Assembly (NCBI GenBank): GCA_026387665.1
Contig: JAPLLG010000005.1
Coordinates: 1 to 64,000 of the forward strand
From: Nitrospirota bacterium
GTDB lineage: Bacteria > Nitrospirota > Nitrospiria > Nitrospirales > Nitrospiraceae
DNA length: 64,000 nt
Direction of reading: 5' to 3'
Part shown: piece by piece, positions 9,066-16,636 of the stretch
How positions within the stretch are numbered: position 1 is the first letter of the stretch
Layout of the letters: the number at the start of each line of letters is the position of its first letter
Notes under the pieces: model-generated
What the model was told of the DNA's origin: nothing
The model's input: the letters and a program-made list of their open reading frames with translations, nothing else
The model's database searches: none
Position numbers and translations under genes: made by a program

Positions 9066-9294
9066 GAGACACCATCTTTGTATTCGGACGAATCTGGCGA
9101 TTGCAGACGGCTGACATAAACTCCTGCCCACCCTTGGGACTTACCAAGGTCCGCCACAACCGGACAGGGAGCAGATCTACTTTGGGCCGGCCCAGCTTCC
9201 ATTGCACTTCGCGTAACTGCCCGTTTAAGAAATCCACCGTTCGTTCCAAATCAACCAGCCGTTCCGCCTCACAGGGTCTTCCTCCTGTATACAT
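9046..9294 (-). CDS. Small hypothetical protein in the LexA-like operon
   Basis: The product is 82 aa, translated from the second of two tandem ATGs (9294), which sits 5 bases after an AGGGAGG ribosome binding site; the first ATG at 9297 is too close to it. Residues 12-35 (ERLVDLERTVDFLNGQLREV) look like a short coiled coil, followed by a basic stretch. No known family is recognised. It begins 23 bases after the stop of the LexA-like gene and overlaps the zinc-ribbon gene downstream, so the three genes are probably one transcript controlled by the repressor. Confidence 0.65.
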   Translation of the reverse strand: MYTGGRPCEAERLVDLERTVDFLNGQLREVQWKLGRPKVDLLPVRLWRTLVSPKGGQEFMSAVCNRQIRPNTKMVSHADSRS

Positions 9295-9317
9295 CATATC
9301 CTCCCTCCTCTCATGAA

Positions 9318-9863
9318 TTAGACCGCACAATGCCGAATCACGCCGATGAGAATGCCTTCGATATGAAAAGTATCGGAAGGGGTCACGATAATCGGCTGCA
9401 TCGCCTGATTCGCCGGATGCAGCTCAATGTGTGAATCCTTCTTGAAGTAGGTCTTGATCGTGGCCTCCTGATTCACCAGCGCCACGACGATTTGCCCGTT
9501 CTGCGCCGTCGCCTGCTTTCTCACCACCACGAGATCGCCCGGGAGGATGCCATCATCCTTCATGGACTCCCCTTTGACGCGGAGCGCGAAGGTATCGCCC
9601 CCCCGTAACATGCTCGGAGGCACATCGATGAGTTCGGACTGGGGGACCGGTTCGATCGGTGAACCGGCTGCCACCATTCCTGCCATGGGAATTTCCGATG
9701 CTCCACCCAACTGGTCCAGCGTGATTTGCACCATCCCGGGAATACGGCGCATCCCGGTCTCATACCGAGCAACTGATACGCGGGTTGTTCGCAAGGCATC
9801 CGCCAGCTGCTGCTGGGTCAGCCCGAGCTGTTCGCGAATTCGTTTCAGATCAGTTGGCTTCAT
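9318..9863 (-). CDS. LexA-like repressor: XRE-type HTH plus S24 autoprotease
   Basis: The product is 181 aa. Residues 4-55 form a Cro/CI (XRE) helix-turn-helix (LGLTQQQLADALRTTRVSVA), unlike the winged helix of classical LexA. Residues 60-181 are an S24 peptidase domain with a predicted A66-G67 self-cleavage site (VAAGSP), nucleophile S100 (GESM) and general-base K137 (EATIK). The architecture matches phage CI-like repressors cleaved after RecA activation, so a role in the DNA-damage response is likely. A perfect palindrome lies one base upstream of the start codon. No ribosome binding site precedes the ATG, suggesting a leaderless mRNA. It heads a three-gene operon. Confidence 0.9.
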   Translation of the reverse strand: MKPTDLKRIREQLGLTQQQLADALRTTRVSVARYETGMRRIPGMVQITLDQLGGASEIPMAGMVAAGSPIEPVPQSELIDVPPSMLRGGDTFALRVKGESMKDDGILPGDLVVVRKQATAQNGQIVVALVNQEATIKTYFKKDSHIELHPANQAMQPIIVTPSDTFHIEGILIGVIRHCAV

Positions 9864-9864
9864 A

Positions 9865-9883
9865 ATGTAACCAATGGTTACAT
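9865..9883. promoter_or_regulatory. Perfect operator palindrome of the LexA-like gene
   Basis: ATGTAACC-AAT-GGTTACAT is a perfect 8-3-8 inverted repeat one base upstream of the repressor start codon. It overlaps the predicted -10 element and transcription start. This placement suits an autoregulatory operator. I saw no second copy of the half-site pair elsewhere in the window. Confidence 0.8.
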
Positions 9884-9903
9884 AGACAATGATGCGCCGT
9901 CAA
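9875..9903 (-). promoter_or_regulatory. Predicted sigma-70 promoter of the LexA-like operon
   Basis: TTGACG (9898-9903) is followed after 17 bases by TAACCA (9875-9880) on the minus strand. The expected start point near 9868 leaves a leader of only a few bases before the ATG at 9863, consistent with the missing ribosome binding site. The -10 element is weak. Confidence 0.5.
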
Positions 9904-10279
9904 GCCCCCTGTTCAAGATTTACGAAACAGATGAAGAAAACCCTATCCAGGAGAGTGATCTGTGCATAACTTGTCAGAAACATCGCTGCCAGTGCGGACG
10001 TTCACAATCAAAGAGGATGAAATATCGATATTTGCCTAGGTTTTGTTGTTTTTATCTTATATTTCAGCAAGTACCACTACATCTAGTGGTGGACCATCAT
10101 CATGGACCAATGCCTATTTTTTAGGCAAAGACGTGTTATGAACGAAGAAATGCGCGGAATTTTGCTGGCAGGGTAATCTTATGAACAGACTTATCCACAG
10201 AAGCTGGGGAGGATGATTTTGTACACTTTCCTCTTAATCACCGGCCTGGATTTTTAAATATTTCACCGGCCCTTCCTCT
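9904..10279. other. Structured AT-rich intergenic region with two DnaA-box-like sites
   Basis: No gene is visible in about 375 bases. Elements seen are TTATGCACA on the minus strand (9961-9969), TTATCCACA on the plus strand (10191-10199), the 12-bp palindrome AATATCGATATT (10021-10032), a perfect 7-bp hairpin ACCACTA-CATC-TAGTGGT (10073-10090), a TGGACCA direct repeat (10090-10096 and 10104-10110) and a perfect 6-bp hairpin with a T5 loop (10111-10127). GGCCGGTGA occurs twice on the minus strand near 10237-10275. An AT-rich tract lies at 10040-10065. The region separates two leftward operons. Confidence 0.55.
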
Positions 10280-11374
10280 TTAGACAACTGAGCAAGACAC
10301 CAGATGCACAGATCCGGCCTTGATCGCTGCGATAACGGAGGCCCCAGGCGCCAGACGCAAATCCTCTACAGCGCCACGTGTAATCATCGCCGTGAGCAGA
10401 AAGCCGCAGTCGATCTTCACCTGCACCATCACGCCCTGGGGCACGATATCGACCACCCTCCCGGCAAGATGGTTCCTGGCGCTGGTCATACCGCTCCCCG
10501 CCTGTTCCAACACCACATCTTCCGCGCGGATACAGACATAGACCGACGAACCGACTCCTTCCACGGCCAGAGCCTTGATGGCCATGCCATTGACCACAAC
10601 TGTAGCGAGCCCGTTCTCTGAATCACGCACCTGCCCCTGGATCACCGTCTCGACTCCCACAATCTGTGCCACCGATTCATTGGCCGGACGAGAAAAGACC
10701 TCCTGAGGAACGCCAATCTGAAGTATCTTGCCCTCGCTCATAACGGCAATGAGATCGCCCAGCGTCAGGGCTTCAGTCCAATCATGGGTGACCACGACGG
10801 TCGGGATTTTCAACCTGGTGAGCAAGGAACGTAGCTCGCTGCACAGTGCGCCTCTGGTCGGAGCATCCAAGGCTGACAGAGGCTCATCGAGCAAGAGTAG
10901 CTGCGGCTGACGGGCAATCGCGCGGGCCAAGGCCACCCGCTGCTGCTGGCCGCCGGACAACTGGCGGGGCTTCGACTGTTCCAATCCATGAAGTTGCAAC
11001 AAGGCCAGCACTGCGCTGACTCGTTTACGCCGTTCTTCCTGCGGCAGATCACTCAGCCCATACTCGATATTGCCCGTCACGGTATGAGTGGGAAACAACG
11101 CATAGTCCTGCGACATATAGCCGAGATGGCGCGCTTGCGGCGGCATACTGTGATGGCGGGCGGCATCGACCCATATCTCCGATCCAAATCGGATCGTCCC
11201 CTCCTCCGGCTGTTCAAGTCCCGCCAGACAACGGAGCAGCGTCGTTTTACCGGAGCCGGACGGTCCGAACAGGATCAGCACCGATGGCGGATCAAGAGGG
11301 AGCTCCAGCTCCGCGGCGATCGTCAGCCGGCCGGGAAATATTTTCCGGCAGTTGAGGCTTAACGTTGCGGCCAT
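10280..11374 (-). CDS. modC: Molybdate ABC transporter ATPase
   Basis: The product is about 364 aa and starts at MAATLSL; an in-frame ATG three codons earlier (11383) is possible. The ABC ATPase domain has Walker A GPSGSGKT, Q-loop SQDYALFP, signature LSGGQQQR, Walker B LLLLDEP and H-loop VVVTHD. A C-terminal region (about 270-360) matches the TOBE/MOP-type oxyanion-binding module of ModC. It powers molybdate import with ModB and ModA at the inner membrane. The start lies inside the last codons of modB, so the genes overlap. It is the last gene of a leftward eight-gene run. Sulfate or tungstate specificity cannot be excluded from sequence. Confidence 0.9.
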   Translation of the reverse strand: MAATLSLNCRKIFPGRLTIAAELELPLDPPSVLILFGPSGSGKTTLLRCLAGLEQPEEGTIRFGSEIWVDAARHHSMPPQARHLGYMSQDYALFPTHTVTGNIEYGLSDLPQEERRKRVSAVLALLQLHGLEQSKPRQLSGGQQQRVALARAIARQPQLLLLDEPLSALDAPTRGALCSELRSLLTRLKIPTVVVTHDWTEALTLGDLIAVMSEGKILQIGVPQEVFSRPANESVAQIVGVETVIQGQVRDSENGLATVVVNGMAIKALAVEGVGSSVYVCIRAEDVVLEQAGSGMTSARNHLAGRVVDIVPQGVMVQVKIDCGFLLTAMITRGAVEDLRLAPGASVIAAIKAGSVHLVSCSVV

Positions 11375-12033
11375 ACAGCCCATACCTTTCGATTCATTGC
11401 GTAGACACAAAGCAACACGAGATAGGAGACCACGAGGAGGAAGAAGGCCGTCTTCGCGGCCCCGGCATAGTTCAACGCCTGCACCTCATCGTAAATATCG
11501 ATCGAGACCGTCCTCGTTTCACCCTCGATGTTGCCTCCCACCATCAACACAACACCGAACTCCCCCAACGTATGGGCAAAGCTCAAGACGACGCCGGTAA
11601 TGATTCCTGTGACCGAAAGCGGCAGGATGAGCTTGAAAAATGTTTTGAACTTCGATTGCCCCAGGGTCCAGGAGGCTTCGATCAAACGACGATCTACTTG
11701 ATCGAACGCCGCAGCGAAGGGCTGTACGGCAAACGGCAAACTGTAGAGGATCGACGCAAGGAGCAGACCTTCGAAGGTAAAGGGAAGCGGGTGCCCGACG
11801 AGATCGCTGTAGAATCGACCGACCGGGCTATGGGGACCGATGGCGACCAGAATATAGAAACCCAACACCGTCGGAGGCAACACAAGCGGAAGCGCCACCA
11901 CCGACTCGACAAGAAACTTCCAGCGCCACTTTGAAAAGGTGAGCCAATAGGCGATGGGCATTCCGACGACCAGCAAGACACCGGCCGTCAGGCTAGCTAA
12001 TTTAAATGTCACCCAGATGGCAATCCAGTTCAC
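11359..12033 (-). CDS. modB: Molybdate ABC transporter permease
   Basis: The product is 224 aa with five or six membrane segments and the ModB-type cytoplasmic EAA loop (EASWTLGQSKFKTFFKLILP) that docks onto the ATPase. Length and order match ModB. Its end overlaps modC. A 68-base gap separates it from the small lipoprotein gene upstream. In the same run, ModA and a second ModA-like protein could both deliver substrate to this single permease. The substrate is inferred as molybdate from family and context. Confidence 0.9.
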   Translation of the reverse strand: MNWIAIWVTFKLASLTAGVLLVVGMPIAYWLTFSKWRWKFLVESVVALPLVLPPTVLGFYILVAIGPHSPVGRFYSDLVGHPLPFTFEGLLLASILYSLPFAVQPFAAAFDQVDRRLIEASWTLGQSKFKTFFKLILPLSVTGIITGVVLSFAHTLGEFGVVLMVGGNIEGETRTVSIDIYDEVQALNYAGAAKTAFFLLVVSYLVLLCVYAMNRKVWAVWPQR

Positions 12034-12101
12034 AATCCCACCTTCGTCATCATCGAGACCAGCGCCAACCTGACGAGAAGCCCGTCTTCGGTCGCCTGAG
12101 T

Positions 12102-12431
12102 TTACTTACAACGGAACTGTATGCCCCAGCGCCGTCCGCTCACTTCCCCTTCCGCTCCCTCCACGCTGGACATACTGCCGTATCCCCGCACTTCCCCATC
12201 TTTGAGGACTGTATAGCCGGAGGGACATTTTCGCTCGATGAGCGTCAGCGCCTCCCTGCGATGAGGCGACCCCATCGGGCCACCCCGGTCTTCCTTGAAG
12301 AGGTAGGTCACCACGCCTCCCTGCTCTGTTTCGTGAGTTAACAGAACTGCCTGGGAACAGCCAACGCAAGCCACAAACAGGGTCAACCAGATCGCCTGCG
12401 TCCAGGGCTTACTTGGGCGACGTAAAGCCAT
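12102..12431 (-). CDS. Small lipoprotein within the mod operon
   Basis: The product is 109 aa with an N-terminal lipoprotein signal (IWLTLFVACVGC) giving lipidated C24. The mature part is about 85 aa, with basic patches and two further cysteines (RKCPSGYTVL and the C-terminal FRCK). I do not recognise the family. Its start overlaps the end of modA by 23 bases in another frame, so it is translated as part of the mod operon. The position between modA and modB is unusual and suggests a role in molybdate uptake or envelope assembly, but this is inference. Confidence 0.7.
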   Translation of the reverse strand: MALRRPSKPWTQAIWLTLFVACVGCSQAVLLTHETEQGGVVTYLFKEDRGGPMGSPHRREALTLIERKCPSGYTVLKDGEVRGYGSMSSVEGAEGEVSGRRWGIQFRCK

Positions 12432-13185
12432 AGCGCTGCATAATCTCCTGTCCCTGAGGACCCTTGACGAATTCCAGAAAGTGTCTGGCGGTTTCCGGCT
12501 GTTTGGACTGTTTCAAGATCACGGCTCCCTGTTCCAGGGGCGCATGGGCCGCCGCGGGAATCTCCCAATACTGCCCCGCAGCCTTCATCGCCGGGGCAAG
12601 CGCCAAGGAGAAGGCAATAATGCCTGCGTCACAGGCGCCTGATTCAATGAATTGCGCCGCTTGCGAAATGTTCTCCCCCAAAATAAGCTTGTCTTTCACC
12701 GGCTCATAAACTTTGAAATATTCCATGGCTGCCACGGCCGCCCTGCCGTAGGGAGCATGTTTGGGATTGGCGATGGCGATCTTCTTGATCGTCGGGTCCC
12801 GCAAGAGCTCCAGCCCCTTGGAGAGATCCAGGTGCGACCCCTTGCCGGTCCACAGGACAATCCGTCCGACGGCATAGGGATAGAGGGAGCCAGGCACGAC
12901 GAGGCCTGCCTCCTCCAGCTTCTTGGGGTAACCGATGTCGGCTGAAAAGTAGAGGTCGAACGGGGCGCCATTTTGGATTTGCGCATAGAAATTGCCCGAG
13001 GATCCGAGCGTCAGCTTCACATGGTTACCGGTCGTCTGTTCGTACTCCATCACCAGTTCCTTAAACGCAAAACTCAAATCTGACGCAGCGGCAATCGTGA
13101 TGTCCGCGGCAAACGAGCTCGGAACGAGGCAGGCCAACAGGGCTGCACAGACCAGGACCATCGACAAACGACATTTCACTTTCAT
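12409..13185 (-). CDS. modA: Molybdate-binding periplasmic protein
   Basis: The product is 258 aa with a Sec signal peptide cleaved after SSFAA. The mature start DITIAAASDLSFAFKELVMEY, followed by GSSGNFYAQIQNGAPFDLYFSAD, is characteristic of ModA. These segments supply the serine and alanine backbone contacts that bind tetrahedral oxyanions. It captures molybdate in the periplasm for ModBC. It begins 30 bases after the porin stop, and the following small lipoprotein overlaps its end. Two further ModA-like proteins are encoded nearby at 15761 and 21135. Confidence 0.93.
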   Translation of the reverse strand: MKVKCRLSMVLVCAALLACLVPSSFAADITIAAASDLSFAFKELVMEYEQTTGNHVKLTLGSSGNFYAQIQNGAPFDLYFSADIGYPKKLEEAGLVVPGSLYPYAVGRIVLWTGKGSHLDLSKGLELLRDPTIKKIAIANPKHAPYGRAAVAAMEYFKVYEPVKDKLILGENISQAAQFIESGACDAGIIAFSLALAPAMKAAGQYWEIPAAAHAPLEQGAVILKQSKQPETARHFLEFVKGPQGQEIMQRYGFTSPK

Positions 13186-13215
13186 CGCAACCTCATGACA
13201 CCGGTGAGCGAACGG

Positions 13216-15012
13216 TTAGAAAAATATTTGATATTGGAGCCGGACCGCATTTTCGATCAGCGTCCCTGCCTGGGCATCCAAGGGCACTGAGCCGGACGGG
13301 CAATTGGCCGGGCAAGCCCCCGTCGCTGGCAACGGAGCGCTTCGGCCGATCGCATAGCCACCCTGCCCCATGGCAATATTGCTATAGGTCAACATGACTT
13401 GATGGTCATAGGTTCCGCTCAAAAACCAGTTGAGGGAAAAATCCACTTCCTTGATAAGGTCTCCCCCCGAATGGGTATCGGGATCCCACCAGGCATAACG
13501 GGCGGCGAATTCCAGTTTTCGTGGAATGAGATAGTAGCCAGATTGGACATACCAGCCGGTCGTGTTGCCGAACTGATTTGGCGCATAGGTGGTGCAAGGC
13601 CCCCCGACTCCGTTCGTCACCATGCAAGGCATCCCTTTGTTATGCCGCGTCACCGTTCTAAACCAATATTCTGTTTGTAGGGAGAAGCCCCGATACTTGA
13701 AGGCATAATCCAACGTCCAGGTTGAAAAGTCGACCACGCCTTGTCCGAGGATGCGTGCGTTCCCATATTGGGCCAGCGCTCGTCGAACGGTCAAATTCGC
13801 CAGGTCGATCCCCACAAACGCATTACTTGTACTGGTATCGATCTCTGGATTGTAGGCATAGCCTCCACCGACCGCCATTTGCGGATTCTCAGAATAGGCC
13901 AAATCGCCTTCACCGTACCCGGCCCGGCCCATGATGTTTGCCTGGAGTCTGGCCACATACATCAACTGGTTGACGTTGCTTCGAACATTCGCGTTGAGGT
14001 TGCGCTGATTCGGTTGGCAGCCCCCCGGTGACGGATAGGGATTCCCACTCGTTTGTCCGCCAGGACAGCCGACCGTCGGCTCTTCGCTCGAAAATTGCGC
14101 AAAACGGTTCACAAGGGGACCGACTCCGTTGAACACGCCAACGTAATAATTGACCGGGTACACCTCTTCATCGTTCATGAAGGTGATGCCCACATCGCGA
14201 CGGTTCAGACCGTTCGCCGTGAAGGCATCCATCGCGAGGGCGCGGTTCGCAAACTGCATCGAGGCCGTCGAATTGATCTGCGACCGACTGAAGTAGACCT
14301 TATACTGACCGAGCTGCACGTTCAGCCAGGGAACATGGGTGCTGGTCACGTTCATGTCGAAAACTGAGATAGCTCCCGGCGCCTGGGCATTTTCTGCCGT
14401 CTCGCCGGCAAGCTGAATGTAGTATTTCAAGTCCGGATTAAAGAGGTGCCCCATGAAATAGAGCCGGGCGGTCCTCAAGTTGAACGAGGAGGCCTCACCG
14501 ATGGAGCGATTGGCCCGGTAATCGCCGAACACCCCGAGCAGTTCTGGAAAGTTTTTCGAATCGCCTGAGTTGCGATAGGCCTCATTGCGGGAACGTTGCG
14601 TAAACCGCATCGCAACGCGCGCCCGAATCTTCAACAAGAAGGCATTATCGTTCATGGAGAAATTAAAGCCCCGGTCGTACCAGGCCTTAAAGCTCGGCTG
14701 GAGCAGGTAGGCTCGCTCCTGCGACTCTCTCACGACTGCATCATATTCTTCCCGCGTGATGATGCCTTGCTTAACGGATCGCTCCAGCAGCAATTTAGTC
14801 GCCGGGTCCATGCTCTCCACGAAGACATACTTCCCATCCTTCTCCACCAGTTTCCCCGCATCAGCGGCACAAACCAGCTCTGGACCAAACCAGGCCGCAC
14901 ACAGCACATACAGCGCGAATCCAATATTCTTGCTCCACCGCGGCCCAACATTAAGAATGACGGATAACACCCGCTTGGACAGCACTGCCTTCCACCGGCC
15001 ACTACACTTCAT
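13216..15012 (-). CDS. Phosphate-selective-porin-like outer-membrane porin
   Basis: The product is 598 aa. I chose ATG 15012, with GGGGGA 4-5 bases upstream; the frame is open further upstream to 15285 but without support. A hydrophobic segment (about 34-52, NIGFALYVLCAAWFGPELVCA) acts as the signal sequence behind an unusually long basic N-terminus. The mature N-terminus has a short helical module (KLVEKDGKYVF and QGIITREEYD). The rest is rich in alternating beta strands and ends in aromatic QIFF, as in OprO/OprP-type porins. It shares layout and the GIIT-EEYD module with the porin at 19461. It probably admits anions across the outer membrane to the adjacent ModA-like proteins. Confidence 0.82.
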   Translation of the reverse strand: MKCSGRWKAVLSKRVLSVILNVGPRWSKNIGFALYVLCAAWFGPELVCAADAGKLVEKDGKYVFVESMDPATKLLLERSVKQGIITREEYDAVVRESQERAYLLQPSFKAWYDRGFNFSMNDNAFLLKIRARVAMRFTQRSRNEAYRNSGDSKNFPELLGVFGDYRANRSIGEASSFNLRTARLYFMGHLFNPDLKYYIQLAGETAENAQAPGAISVFDMNVTSTHVPWLNVQLGQYKVYFSRSQINSTASMQFANRALAMDAFTANGLNRRDVGITFMNDEEVYPVNYYVGVFNGVGPLVNRFAQFSSEEPTVGCPGGQTSGNPYPSPGGCQPNQRNLNANVRSNVNQLMYVARLQANIMGRAGYGEGDLAYSENPQMAVGGGYAYNPEIDTSTSNAFVGIDLANLTVRRALAQYGNARILGQGVVDFSTWTLDYAFKYRGFSLQTEYWFRTVTRHNKGMPCMVTNGVGGPCTTYAPNQFGNTTGWYVQSGYYLIPRKLEFAARYAWWDPDTHSGGDLIKEVDFSLNWFLSGTYDHQVMLTYSNIAMGQGGYAIGRSAPLPATGACPANCPSGSVPLDAQAGTLIENAVRLQYQIFF

Positions 15013-15056
15013 AGATCCCCCATCCATCAATACGTTAGGCCTACAAGAGCAAGCGA

Positions 15057-15713
15057 TTAGGGTGACGGAATCGTTTTCAAAAACGTCAGAAAGTCCACTC
15101 CTCGACGGTCGATTGTGGGATCCATCACATAGAATCGACCCGGCTCGAAATAGAGCAGGTAGGTCTTCTCGGGAGTCCAGGGCGTTGGATAGTTGTAATC
15201 GTAAGGATCTGATTGCGTGACTGGCTGCTGAACATGAAAGTAATCGATGGTCAGATGGAGCAGTTGACCATGCACGGCCACCCATCCGCCTGTAACATCG
15301 CGCCGGTAACGAGGGTTCATGCCAGGTGCGAAAAGCTCGAAATAGACCCGCTCTTCCGGCCCGGCCTTCCTCAGCGCATCGGCCAGCTGCGGAGCCAACA
15401 CTTGCAACTCGTCATCCCTGAACAACTTCTTCGGCAATGCCTCTTCGGCAAACCACCGAAGCGGCAGGCGCTGTTGCTCGCGCAGAGAAAAGCCGCGGAG
15501 TATAGCCGCCACCTGCTGCGGAGTAATCTGGACCGGATGCATATATCCAGCCAGCGTGATTTCCCGTTGCAGCATGACGGACAGCCGCTGCTCCTCATGC
15601 ACCACCGTCGTCGTATAGGGCATCCGCGCACAGGCCCCCTGAGACAGGCCGCCCAAGGCCAACAGGATAAATAGCCCCCTTGCTGATTTCTTCGCCACCA
15701 TCACCAGGGACAT
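15057..15713 (-). CDS. Lipoprotein, member 1 of a three-paralog family
   Basis: The product is 218 aa, starting at ATG 15713 with GGGGAGG 6 bases upstream. The signal sequence ends in GLSQGAC, placing a lipidated cysteine near residue 27. The mature part shares a pattern with the products at 21950 and 51896: HPVQIT, a helix ending in ILRGFSLREQ, FRDDELQVLAPQLADALRKA, PEERVYFEL and a GG..HGQLLHLTI strand pair. No named domain is recognised. It sits between the porin and ModA-like genes, and the paralog at 21950 occupies an equivalent context, so a role with that outer-membrane/periplasm system is inferred. Confidence 0.78.
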   Translation of the reverse strand: MSLVMVAKKSARGLFILLALGGLSQGACARMPYTTTVVHEEQRLSVMLQREITLAGYMHPVQITPQQVAAILRGFSLREQQRLPLRWFAEEALPKKLFRDDELQVLAPQLADALRKAGPEERVYFELFAPGMNPRYRRDVTGGWVAVHGQLLHLTIDYFHVQQPVTQSDPYDYNYPTPWTPEKTYLLYFEPGRFYVMDPTIDRRGVDFLTFLKTIPSP

Positions 15714-15760
15714 GAGCAACCTCCCCACCGTTTAGCGCACGCAACACACAACAGCTCCGA

Positions 15761-16636
15761 CTACCGCCCTCGTTCAGGCAGACCGTACCCCAATCCTTTG
15801 AGGATGCTTCGGGCCTCAGAGGATTGGACAAAGGCCAAAAACTCTTCACAAAGTGGACGATCGGGACAATACCGTTCCATTGCCAGCGAATGGACGATCG
15901 GATGGCTAACCTGTTCAGAGGCGACAGCGACCACCCGAACTCGCTCTCGTTGTTCATAGGCGTCCGGACCAAAGATAATCCCGACATCGGCCTGTCCCTG
16001 TAACAGGTGATCCAAGACGGCGCGGGCATCCGTCGCCACATCCAAGCGACGTGTCATCGCCTCTGCGATTCCCAAGGCCTTCAACAGTTCGTCGGTCTTT
16101 TGCCCAACCACAGTCAGCAACGGATCTGCGACGGCCACTCGGATCCTGGTATCCTGGGCCAGCGCCTCAAACGACGACGGCGCATCGACAAGCGATTCCG
16201 GCACGACCAGCACCAACGAAACGGTGGCATAAGGCCGGCGCGTCTGTGGGAGCACGTAATATTTCTGTTCCAAGCGAGTGAGCAGCTCATCGCCGCCCGG
16301 CGCAATAAGGTGAATGGGGCCTGAGCCAATAAAGTATTGTCCCGTGGGATGGTTCTCCATCGCGGCGATCGTGCGACGCAGATCCAGCCCTGAGTCGAAA
16401 TAGAGTCGGACCTTCACCTGTTGGTGGGACGACTCAAAGGCCCTCGCCAGCGCCTCAAGCGGTTGGGCCAGACTGGGAGAGGCAGCAATGACCAAGGGCT
16501 CAGAAGCCTGGGCGTGAGACGCGAAACATGAAGCGAGCGGTGAGACGAGGAAGGCAAGACACCAGCCGAACAGACGTGCACGAACCCCATATCCGCTGAC
16601 GCGCAGCCAACCCACTCTACGCCTGAGGCCCCTCAC
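15761..16636 (-). CDS. ModA-like periplasmic substrate-binding protein (2nd copy)
   Basis: The product is 291 aa with a cleavable signal ending FASHAQA. The mature part is a type II periplasmic binding fold: LVIAASPSLAQPLEALARAF, then FDSGLDLRRTI, a hinge segment PYATVSLVLVVPES and GQADVGIIFG. It is clearly diverged from ModA and replaces the usual APFD segment, so its ligand may differ. It starts at GTG 16636, overlapping the regulator stop by 4 bases (GTGA), so the regulator and the binding protein are coupled. No private permease is encoded, so it may feed ModBC or pass ligand to another partner. Confidence 0.82.
   Translation of the reverse strand: MRGLRRRVGWLRVSGYGVRARLFGWCLAFLVSPLASCFASHAQASEPLVIAASPSLAQPLEALARAFESSHQQVKVRLYFDSGLDLRRTIAAMENHPTGQYFIGSGPIHLIAPGGDELLTRLEQKYYVLPQTRRPYATVSLVLVVPESLVDAPSSFEALAQDTRIRVAVADPLLTVVGQKTDELLKALGIAEAMTRRLDVATDARAVLDHLLQGQADVGIIFGPDAYEQRERVRVVAVASEQVSHPIVHSLAMERYCPDRPLCEEFLAFVQSSEARSILKGLGYGLPERGR

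Noticed and set aside
9961-10199. Chromosomal replication origin
   Set aside because: Only two DnaA-box matches, no dnaA or dnaN nearby, and about two chance matches to this degenerate 9-mer are expected in a window of this size. Kept only as a regulatory curiosity.
13186-13215. Molybdenum-cofactor riboswitch before modA
   Set aside because: The gap between porin and modA is only 30 bases, far too short for that structure.
15013-15285. N-terminal extension of the porin frame
   Set aside because: The longer frame covers the start region of the lipoprotein gene's neighbour gap and lacks a ribosome binding site. The ATG at 15012 has one.
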